64,000 nt of DNA, taken from positions 201,898 through 265,897 of the forward strand of contig NZ_JAJHUO010000011.1 of assembly GCF_020859565.1 (NCBI RefSeq), written 5' to 3'. Each line of letters opens with the position of its first letter. Position 1 is the stretch's first letter. This document shows, piece after piece, positions 53,251 to 64,000 of the stretch. Origin of the DNA: Saccharothrix luteola (GTDB lineage Bacteria > Actinomycetota > Actinomycetes > Mycobacteriales > Pseudonocardiaceae). Below the pieces are notes generated by a model, which did no database searches, was not told where the DNA came from, and saw only the letters and a program-made list of their open reading frames with translations. Position numbers and translations under genes: made by a program.

Positions 53251-53270
<20 letters not shown>
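52455..53270 (+). CDS. Sugar ABC transporter permease, UgpE type
   Basis: A 271-residue permease with six membrane segments and EAA loop FDAAKVDGASAWRLF with ALPLAKP. GTG at 52455 overlaps the previous stop codon (GTGA). It ends 20 bp inside the convergent P-type ATPase gene. No ATPase gene follows, as for the two other importers of the window. Confidence 0.92.
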
Positions 53271-57645
<4,375 letters not shown>

Positions 57646-57714
57646 CGTGCCTGTCTTCCCGATCGAGTGGCGACCTAAGCGTCACGATCGGGCGGTAGGC
57701 CGGCGCGGTCGGCC

Positions 57715-58119
57715 CTAGAAGACCAGCTCGACCCAGACCGTGGTGAACGTGGCCTGCGTCAGCACGCCCCAGCGCGCGGACAGCCCGTCGACCAGGAGCA
57801 ACCCCGCCCCGGTCCGCCACGGCGCGGTCCGGCCGACGGCGCGGTCGCGCACGCTGACCACCAGGGCCTCGCGCCACCGGTCCAGCACGAGTTCGAGCAC
57901 GTAGGGCGGCGAACCGTGCCGCCGGGCGTTGTCGTACAGCTCGCCGACCACGAGGCCGATCAGCAGCACGTCGAACCCGGACCAGCCCGCCAGGTGCTCG
58001 CGCAGCCACCGGGCGACCTCGTCGGGCGAGGTCGTGTCCTCGTCCTGGACGACCAGGACAACCGTGTCGTGGCCGGCCGTCACGTCGTCGAGGGTGCCAC
58101 CCGGACCGCCGGACCGCAC
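57715..58119 (-). CDS. RsbW-type histidine kinase-like ATPase
   Basis: A 134-residue HATPase_c domain protein of the anti-sigma factor class. The N-box-like GELYDNARRHG and the G2-type GAGLLLVDGLSARWG are present, but no autophosphorylation His domain is attached. Such proteins in actinobacteria bind sigma factors or phosphorylate anti-anti-sigma partners, or stand as orphans. A partner gene is not adjacent. The GTG at 58119 is used; GTG at 58083 is an alternative (MTAGHDTVV). Confidence 0.78.
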   Translation of the reverse strand: MRSGGPGGTLDDVTAGHDTVVLVVQDEDTTSPDEVARWLREHLAGWSGFDVLLIGLVVGELYDNARRHGSPPYVLELVLDRWREALVVSVRDRAVGRTAPWRTGAGLLLVDGLSARWGVLTQATFTTVWVELVF

Positions 58120-58205
58120 CTGACGACTGCCTTGCGACTGCCTTGCGATCGCCGAGCGGTTTGCCCCGGCGGAGGTCGGGTAGGTCGACGGGGGCCGAGG
58201 GAGTC

Positions 58206-59249
58206 ATGGACCGTTACGGGGACGAGGTCGCGGCGATGGCCGCGCCGTTGCGGGACGCGGGCGACTTCGACGTGCTGCTGGACCGCGTGGGCGGCGCACG
58301 GGTCGTGATGCTCGGCGAAGCCAGTCACGGCACCCACGAGTTCTACCGGTGGCGTGCGGCGCTGACCAGCCGGTTGATCGTCGAGAAGGGCTTCTCGTTC
58401 GTGGCCGTGGAGGGCGACTGGCCCGCGTGCGACCGGGTCGACCGGGTCGACCGGTCCGTGCGCGGCCCGCCCGACGCGCCTGAGGACCCGCGTGCCGCGC
58501 CGGCCGCGTTCGACCGGTGGCCGACGTGGATGTGGGCGAACGAGGAGGTCGTGGACTTCTGCCGGTGGCTGCGCGCCCACAACGCGGTGCTCGCCGAAGA
58601 GGAGCGGGTGGCGTTCCACGGCCTCGACGTCTACTCGCTGTGGGAGTCGCTGCGCGAGATCCTGACCCACCTGCGCGAGCACGACCCGCAGGAGGTGCCG
58701 ACGGCGCCGGCCGCCTACCGGTGCTTCGAACCGCACGGCGAGGACCCCCGGGAGTACGCGATCTCGACCCGGTTCGTGCCCGCGGGCTGCGAGGACGAGG
58801 TGGTCGACCTGCTGGTGCGGCTGCGCCGGCAGGCCGCGGGCGACGGCGCGGGACGGTTCGCCGCCTGGCAGAACGCCGAGGTCGTCGCCGGCGCCGAGCG
58901 CTACTACCGGGCCATGGTCGGCGGGCAGTCGTCGTGGAACGTCCGCGACCGGCACATGGACGACACCCTCGACCGGCTGCTCGACCATGCGGGCGATGCC
59001 GGTACCGCCGGCCCGCCCGGTTCGCTGGGGGACGTGCTGCACGGGACCGCGCCTGACGAGGCCCTGTTCGTCTTCCCGCACGACGACCAACCGGACCTGC
59101 TCACCGCGACACTCCCCCACCGCGCCATCGGCGTGGTCTACCACCCGGAGCGCGAGCGGTGCGACCGCTGCACCCGCGCCGGGTCGACGTGTTCGAACCC
59201 GAGACGTATCCGAGCGGTGTCTGAACGTCACCAGGTGCCCCAGGCCTGA
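58206..59249 (+). pseudogene. Decayed erythromycin-esterase-like gene
   Basis: The first about 260 residues match the erythromycin esterase family (VVMLGEASHGTHEFYRWR, VAVEGDWPACDRV). From memory, the family then has an EHNTHxGD segment with a conserved His before MPVPPAR; here about 70 residues are missing and MPVPPARP is in another frame (from 58992), followed by a return to the main frame (GDVLH, ALFVFPHD). A second break comes at about 59160: the expected C-terminus (RPLHPRRVDVFEPETYPSGV, stop 59222-59224) is in another frame. Two deletions thus broke it. The remaining open frame ends at 59249. Probably nonfunctional. Confidence 0.7.
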
Positions 59250-59321
59250 CCTCGAAAAACGAGAGCTTGATAACATCGTGTCACGGCCACCGTGAGCCGT
59301 CCGCTCGACAAGGATGGCACC

Positions 59322-59738
59322 GTGACCAAGGCACAGAGAATCGCAGCGGCATGGGCGAACCTGCCCGCGCCCGAGTTGACCGACCAGGTCCGCCTCCTGG
59401 TCAAGGCCCGTGACGCCGGCGCCCGCGCCGTCTGGTCGGCCGTGCGCGAGGACAACGTGATCGCCGCGCGCGTGCGCGGCGCGTTGGCGGGGTTGAAGGC
59501 CGAGTACCGCGGTCACCGCGACGAGGCCATGTGGCTGATGTGGATCGGCCAGGTCCAGCAGCAGCTCGCCGTGCAGGCCGCCGCTCCGGTCGTGGAGACC
59601 GCGGTCGAGGACGTCACGCCCGAGCTGGAGCCGGTCGTCATGGAGGAGTGGACGCACCACCCGGAGCCGACCGCGCCCCGCCCGGCCAACGACGCGCCGC
59701 CCGTGCTGTTCCAGGAGCCGGCCTCGTCCTCGAAGTAG
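59322..59738 (+). CDS. Hypothetical protein
   Basis: A 138-residue protein I do not recognise. Residues 1-75 are helical (TKAQRIAAAWANLPAPELTD, RDEAMWLMWIGQVQQQLAVQ) and the rest is acidic and Pro-rich. No signal peptide or membrane segment. GTG at 59322 is chosen since AAGGA lies 7 nt upstream; the GTG at 59292 has none. It lies after the pseudogene, on the same strand as the TetR gene. Confidence 0.6.
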   Translation: MTKAQRIAAAWANLPAPELTDQVRLLVKARDAGARAVWSAVREDNVIAARVRGALAGLKAEYRGHRDEAMWLMWIGQVQQQLAVQAAAPVVETAVEDVTPELEPVVMEEWTHHPEPTAPRPANDAPPVLFQEPASSSK

Positions 59739-59898
59739 GCGTCAGCCCCCGGAGCGTCCCAGGATGACGACCCCCCGCCGCGTTCAGTGGGGGAAGTGAC
59801 GTGGCGCACACACCGGTACGGGCCTCGCGGACGGCCGCTTCGGGCGCGAAGATGCGACTGGGGCCGGACGGGCGAGCCGGCGGAAGCGAGGGCGGGCG

Positions 59899-60468
59899 GT
59901 GGTCTCGACCGGCTCCCGGCGGGTGGTGAGCCAGGACCAGGTGGTGCGCGGCGCCTGCCGGTTCTTCCGGCGGCACGGCCGGGTCGACATGGACGCGCTG
60001 GCGACGAGCCTCGCCATCAGCCGGGCCACGCTCTACCGGGTCGTGCGCAGCCGCGACGGGCTGCTGGCCGACGTACTGTGGGTGCTGGCCGACCGACTGC
60101 TGGCCCGGGCCCGGCAGGAGCGCACGAACGGCGGCGTGGAGGGCGTCCTGGAGGTCACGCGGCGCTTCGTCACCGAACTGCGGGCGGACGAGCCGTTCCG
60201 GGCGTTCCTGCGCGGTGAGCCGGAGACGGCGGCACGGGTGCTGTTCAACGCGTCCGGCGGCGTGCACCGGCGGGCGGTGTCGGCGCAGAAGGAGATCCTG
60301 CTCGAAGTCGACGACGGGCCGTGGTCGACGGCCGCCCTGGACCAGGTGGCGTTCCTCTACGTGCGCATCGTGGAGTCCACGCTCTACGCCGAACTGCTCA
60401 CCGGCGCGCCGCTGGACCCCGACCTGGCCGAAACGGCGGCCCGCACGATCCTGCTGCGACACCGCTGA
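59899..60468 (+). CDS. TetR-like regulator (QsdR family)
   Basis: A 189-residue TetR-type regulator; residues about 12-60 form the helix-turn-helix (ACRFFRRHGRVDMDALATSL, AISRATLYRVVRSRDGL). The C-terminal part fits the QsdR-like group (LRGEPETAARVLFNASGG). QsdR regulates quorum-quenching lactonases in Rhodococcus, but the target here is unknown. It lies 120 bp before the exported hydrolase operon and may control it. GTG start codons at 59899 and 59920-59930 compete; I use the first. Confidence 0.8.
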   Translation: MVSTGSRRVVSQDQVVRGACRFFRRHGRVDMDALATSLAISRATLYRVVRSRDGLLADVLWVLADRLLARARQERTNGGVEGVLEVTRRFVTELRADEPFRAFLRGEPETAARVLFNASGGVHRRAVSAQKEILLEVDDGPWSTAALDQVAFLYVRIVESTLYAELLTGAPLDPDLAETAARTILLRHR

Positions 60469-60587
60469 TCCGACGACTTCCCGCTGCTGCGACAGCGGTC
60501 TCACGATGGTCCCGCGTCCTGGTGCGCGCCGTGCGCGGCCGGCTACGGTCGGCGATGATCCCATCCCCCATCGCTGTGGGAGCCGGT

Positions 60588-61937
60588 ATGTCACCTTCCC
60601 CCTGGCGCCGCCTCGGCCTGGCCGCCGCCGTGCTCGGTCTGCTCCTCCCGATGTCCGTCCCCGCCTCCGCCGCGCCCGGTCCCCTGCCGCGCGTCGTCGG
60701 CCCGCTGCCCGGGACCGTGCCGGGTGACCGGCTCGCCGAGCGGATCGAGGACACCTACCCGTTCTTCTCCACGCCCGACGACCTCGCCGCCGCCGGTTAC
60801 GTCGAAGAGGAGTTCCACCTCTCCGGCACGGCCGACGGCTGGGCGGTCGACGGCACGAAGGTCGCCACCGGCGTGCCGTACACGACGCGGGTCATCGTGC
60901 GGCGGCCCGCGCACGCGTGGAAGTTCACCGGCACGACGCTGGTCGAGTGGCAGAACGTCACCGCCGGGTACGACCTGGACGCCTTGTGGAACGCCGAGTC
61001 CGTGGTCCGCGCCGGTCACGCGTGGGTCGGCGTGTCCGCCCAGCGCGTCGGCGTCGACCAGCTCAAGACCTGGAGCCCGGCCCGGTACGGCGCGCTGGAC
61101 GTGACCGGCGGCGGCCGGTTCACCGCCGACGAGCTGTCCTACGACGTGTTCACCCAGGCGGGCCGCGCGATCGACTCGGGCGCGGTGATGGGCGGCCTGC
61201 GGACGAAGACGTTGCTGGCCATCGGCGCCTCGCAGTCCGCCGGCCGGATGACCGTGCTGTACGACCGGGTCCTGCCGCAGCAGCAGCCGGTGTTCGACGG
61301 CTACGGCTACATCGTCGGCCCGGCCCCGACCAGGGTCGGCGCGGAACCCGTCTTCCAGGTGCTGTCGGAGACCGACGTCCGGACCCCGCAACGCCCGGCC
61401 GATACCGACCGCTTCCGCCGCTGGGAGGTCGCCGGCGCGGCGCACTCCGGCTACGAGGGCCAGGCCTACCGCGAGCCGATCTCCGAACGCGACCTCGGCG
61501 GCGCGCCGCAGTACGACTGCGACCGGCCGGCGTTCAGCCGGATCCCGATGCACCACGTCACCGCCGCCTCCTACGACCACCTGCGCCGCTGGGTCGAGCG
61601 CGGCACGCCGCCGCCGACGGCCCGGCCGCTGGAGTTCGAGGCGGACGGCGTCACCAAGAAGCGCGACGCGCTCGGCCTCGCACTCGGCGGCATCCGGCTG
61701 TCGCAGCTGGCCGCGCCCAGGGCGGTGAACACCGGCGACAACTCCGGTGAGACGTTCTGCCGCCTGTTCGGCACGCACGTGCCGTTCGACGCGGCGACGT
61801 TGGCCCGGCTCTACCCCGAACGCGGCGACTACGTGCGGCAGGTCGTGACCGCCGACGCCGCGAACGTGCACGCCGGCTACCTCCAGCCCGCCGACGCGCG
61901 GCAGAACCTGGCGGACGCCCTGGGAGGCACGCGATGA
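60588..61937 (+). CDS. Exported alpha/beta-hydrolase domain protein
   Basis: A 449-residue exported protein with the alpha/beta-hydrolase domain of PF20091 type. Signal peptide about 1-28 (LLLPMSVPASAA). The nucleophile motif is GASQSAGRM (Ser215), with EVAGAAHSG (His about 290) as a likely triad member. Function is unknown; some relatives act on steroid-like or other esters. GGGAG lies 6 nt before the ATG at 60588. It overlaps the next gene by 4 bp. Confidence 0.82.
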   Translation: MSPSPWRRLGLAAAVLGLLLPMSVPASAAPGPLPRVVGPLPGTVPGDRLAERIEDTYPFFSTPDDLAAAGYVEEEFHLSGTADGWAVDGTKVATGVPYTTRVIVRRPAHAWKFTGTTLVEWQNVTAGYDLDALWNAESVVRAGHAWVGVSAQRVGVDQLKTWSPARYGALDVTGGGRFTADELSYDVFTQAGRAIDSGAVMGGLRTKTLLAIGASQSAGRMTVLYDRVLPQQQPVFDGYGYIVGPAPTRVGAEPVFQVLSETDVRTPQRPADTDRFRRWEVAGAAHSGYEGQAYREPISERDLGGAPQYDCDRPAFSRIPMHHVTAASYDHLRRWVERGTPPPTARPLEFEADGVTKKRDALGLALGGIRLSQLAAPRAVNTGDNSGETFCRLFGTHVPFDAATLARLYPERGDYVRQVVTADAANVHAGYLQPADARQNLADALGGTR

Positions 61938-63244
61938 GGATCCCGCTGGTGGCGCTGGTCGTCGCGCTGGTGTCGACCGTCGCGGCGGCGCCCGCCCAGG
62001 CCGACGCGCTCACCCCGATCGTGTTCGTCCACGGGCAGCAGGGCTCGGCGCAGCAGTGGCAGTCCAACGCCAAGCGGTTCTCCGGCAACGGCTACCCGGA
62101 CGCGCTGCTGCACGCCTACGAGTACGACACGAGCATCCCGACCAACGACCATGCCATCGCCGGGTTGGAAGCCTTCATCGCGGGCGTCCGGGCCCGGACC
62201 GGCGCGGCGCGGGTGGACGTGATCGCGCACTCGCGCGGCACGACGGTCATGCACACCTACCTGTCCGTGCCCGAACGGGCCGCGGCGGTGCGGAAGTACG
62301 TCAACGTGGACGGACGGTCCAGCGCCTCGCCGCCCGGCGGCGTGCCGACGCTGGCGCTGTGGGGCAGCCTGCAGCCCAACGGGTCCATCGGCGGCGCGAC
62401 GAACGTCCACCTGACCACCCTGGGCCACACCGAGACCACCACCTCGGCCGACGGTTTCGCCCACATGCACCGGTTCCTGCGCGGCAGGCCCGCGTTCACC
62501 ACCCGCGTGGTGCCCGAACTGCCCGCGCTGGTCCGGATCGCGGGCCGGGCGACGTACTACCCGCAGAACGCGGGCGTCGAGGGCGTGGTGCAGGTGTGGG
62601 AAGTCGACAGCGCCACCGGCGCGCGGCTCGGCCTGCCCCGGCACACCGTCCGGACCGGAGCGGACGGCTCGTTCGGCCCGCTGCCCGTCAACGGCCGCAA
62701 GCACTACGAGCTGGTGGTGCTGCGCGACGGGCAGATGCCCCACCACAACTACTTCGAGCCGTTCGAGCGCAGCGACCGGTTCCTGCGGCTCCAGGTGTCG
62801 CGCCCCGGCGGCATCACCGACAACGTCGACCGGTGCCCGACGCACAGCGCACTCACCGTCATCCGCAACCGCGAGTGGTGGTCCGACCAGCCCGACAGCG
62901 ACCGGCTCGAGCTCGACGGCGTCAACGTCCTCGAACCGGCCGTCTCGCCCCGGCTGCGGCAGGTCCTCGCCGCGTTCGCGTTCGACGACAACTGCGACCG
63001 GGCGTCCACGCCGGGTGTCGCGCTGCCGCCGTTCGCCACGCTGCCGTTCCTGACGGGCGTCGACGCGTACCTGCCCGCGCAGGCCGACGGCGGCGACGCG
63101 ATCCGAGTCACCCAGGTTGCGCGCGGCGGCGGGACGCGCACGATCGCGGTGCCGAACCGGCCCTCGGACGCGCACGCCGTCACCGTGCAGTTCAAGGATT
63201 ACCTCGACAGCGGAACCGGGGGCGCCCACCGAACGTCCCCCTGA
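61934..63244 (+). CDS. Exported lipase-like alpha/beta hydrolase
   Basis: A 436-residue exported lipase-like protein: signal peptide about 1-23 (AAAPAQA), alpha/beta-hydrolase core with oxyanion strand PIVFVHGQQG and nucleophile Ser100 in AHSRGTT, late His (TLGHTETTT, about 165), then a beta-rich C-terminal domain (about 190-436) like the extra domain of archaeal-type AF1763 lipases. The ATG overlaps the stop codon of the previous gene by 4 bp, so the two hydrolases are made together. Substrate unknown; lipid or ester outside the cell. Confidence 0.82.
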   Translation: MRIPLVALVVALVSTVAAAPAQADALTPIVFVHGQQGSAQQWQSNAKRFSGNGYPDALLHAYEYDTSIPTNDHAIAGLEAFIAGVRARTGAARVDVIAHSRGTTVMHTYLSVPERAAAVRKYVNVDGRSSASPPGGVPTLALWGSLQPNGSIGGATNVHLTTLGHTETTTSADGFAHMHRFLRGRPAFTTRVVPELPALVRIAGRATYYPQNAGVEGVVQVWEVDSATGARLGLPRHTVRTGADGSFGPLPVNGRKHYELVVLRDGQMPHHNYFEPFERSDRFLRLQVSRPGGITDNVDRCPTHSALTVIRNREWWSDQPDSDRLELDGVNVLEPAVSPRLRQVLAAFAFDDNCDRASTPGVALPPFATLPFLTGVDAYLPAQADGGDAIRVTQVARGGGTRTIAVPNRPSDAHAVTVQFKDYLDSGTGGAHRTSP

Positions 63245-63261
63245 TCGGCGAAGGGGGTTCG

Positions 63262-63822
63262 ATGGTCGGACGCAGGTCGTGGTGGTGGTCGCCGTGGTGG
63301 ACCGCGGTCGCGTCCCTGGTGCCGGTGGCACTGGTGTTCTGGGCGGTCGTCCCACCCGGCGGCTCCCTCTCGACGTTGCTGTTGGCGTACCTGGCCGTGT
63401 TCGCGGTGGGCACGGCGTGGCTGACGATGGCCGGTGTCGCGGTGATCATGCTGCCCCGGCCACGACTGCGGCACGCCGTGCGGCTGTGGCCGTTCCTGCT
63501 GGCGCCCGCGGTGCTGGTCGCGGGCCACGCGGTGGCCCACACCGGCGTGGTGCCGCGCGCCGTGTTCGACGCGCACCGGTCGGGCCTCGAAGCCGTGGTC
63601 TCCGAGGCGACACCGGGCAGGCGGATCGAGGACCGCGAAGTCGGGTTGTTCACCGTGACCGTCAGCGGGGACCGGCCGGACGGGTGCACGTTGATCACCG
63701 TGGAGGGCGAGATCTCGGGATGGGCCCACTGCCCGGACCGCGTGCCGGTCAGCGCCAAGGGGGACGGGTACAAGTTCGAGCCGTTCGACGATCCCTGGTA
63801 CCGGTTCAGGTTCGAGTTCTGA
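63262..63822 (+). CDS. Membrane protein, unknown
   Basis: A 186-residue protein with three or four hydrophobic helices in its first 100 residues (WTAVASLVPVALVFWAVV, LLLAYLAVFAVGTAWL and following) and a soluble C-terminal domain (about 110-186) that has two cysteines (DGCTLITVEG, SGWAHCPDRV). AAGGGGG precedes the ATG. It lies 17 bp after the lipase gene and may be in the same transcript. Not recognised. Confidence 0.65.
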   Translation: MVGRRSWWWSPWWTAVASLVPVALVFWAVVPPGGSLSTLLLAYLAVFAVGTAWLTMAGVAVIMLPRPRLRHAVRLWPFLLAPAVLVAGHAVAHTGVVPRAVFDAHRSGLEAVVSEATPGRRIEDREVGLFTVTVSGDRPDGCTLITVEGEISGWAHCPDRVPVSAKGDGYKFEPFDDPWYRFRFEF

Positions 63823-63825
63823 TCG

Positions 63826-64000
63826 TCAGAGCCCGGACAGGGCGGGGGTCAGGCGGTGGCCGTGGCGGAATTGCCGGGTGGGCAGGTGGTGGTTCGGCGC
63901 CCCAAGGGTGCGCGCGTACTCACGCAGCAGCCCCGCGACGGTGTAGCGGTCGCCCGACAGCCGTACCGCCAGGTGCGCGTCGGTCAGGCGGCGCAACGAC
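63826..64000 (-). CDS. C-terminal end of an AfsR/NB-ARC-type regulator (partial)
   Basis: The last 57 residues of a gene that continues beyond the right edge, reading SLRRLTDAHLAVRLSGDRYT, then VAGLLREYARTLG. This fits the winged-helix end of the NB-ARC domain in AfsR/SARP-like regulators (RRLTDAHL, then the usual HDLLRxYA motif, here AGLLREYA). The stop codon is at 63826-63828. It is convergent with the membrane protein gene, 3 bp apart. The rest cannot be judged. Confidence 0.55.
   Translation of the reverse strand, partial: SLRRLTDAHLAVRLSGDRYTVAGLLREYARTLGAPNHHLPTRQFRHGHRLTPALSGL

Noticed and set aside
58126..58147. A tandem duplicate of about 11 bp (GACTGCCTTGC) near the RsbW-type gene start
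   Set aside because: Too short and without other context to be a functional repeat.

Overview
The window is high-GC actinobacterial DNA. Type VII secretion (ESX)-type accessory genes, many exported glycoside hydrolases, a fused B12-dependent isobutyryl-CoA mutase and LacI-controlled sugar importers without their own ATPases point to a soil- or plant-litter-degrading member of the Pseudonocardiales (Saccharothrix, Lentzea or Actinosynnema-like). This placement is an inference from gene content, not a phylogenetic result.

Region 1 (1-7.1 kb) is a sugar uptake locus. A binding protein, two permeases and a GH1 glycosidase run leftwards, divergent from a LacI regulator. A TnpB-type (IS200/IS605-like) element with a damaged tnpB has landed between the last permease gene and the GH1 gene. 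Region 2 (7.1-15 kb) holds a lipoprotein/membrane protein pair, icmF, a 55-residue protein, an alkB gene whose promoter carries a textbook actinobacterial LexA (SOS) box, an exported GH5 cellulase with a CBM2 and a perfect CebR-type operator, and a CsbD stress protein with a SigB-like promoter.

Region 3 (15.3-21.5 kb) is the most unusual block. Eight genes on the minus strand, nearly all overlapping by 4-7 bp, encode a PPE-like protein, a small helical protein, an EspG-like chaperone, a YbaB-like protein, an EspC-like protein, a WXG-type helical protein and then two exported serine hydrolases. No ESX core gene is present. Region 4 (21.7-26.2 kb) has an HTH-NACHT-membrane protein, a DUF4345 protein, an HxlR regulator and an AI-2E family permease.

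Region 5 (26.4-53.3 kb) is a polysaccharide-utilisation region: a GH97 enzyme with an uncharacterised Tat-exported protein; a LacI regulator divergent from GH3, an LplB/LplC/LplA-type importer, GH39, a YesL-like protein and GH42; then GH67 alpha-glucuronidase with an SGNH esterase; then a third importer. GH3, GH39 and GH67 together suggest glucuronoxylan, and a shared AAAGTTTCG motif links the GH3 operon and the GH67 gene. All three importers lack an ATPase, as expected where one shared ATPase (MsiK in Streptomyces) serves many importers.

Region 6 (53.2-64 kb) has a 1464-residue P-type ATPase that appears to carry a second, degenerate catalytic half, an RsbW-type ATPase domain protein, a decayed erythromycin-esterase-like gene, a TetR regulator, two exported alpha/beta hydrolases and, at the edge, the C-terminal end of a probable NB-ARC (AfsR-like) regulator. 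I saw no rRNA, tRNA or CRISPR array.
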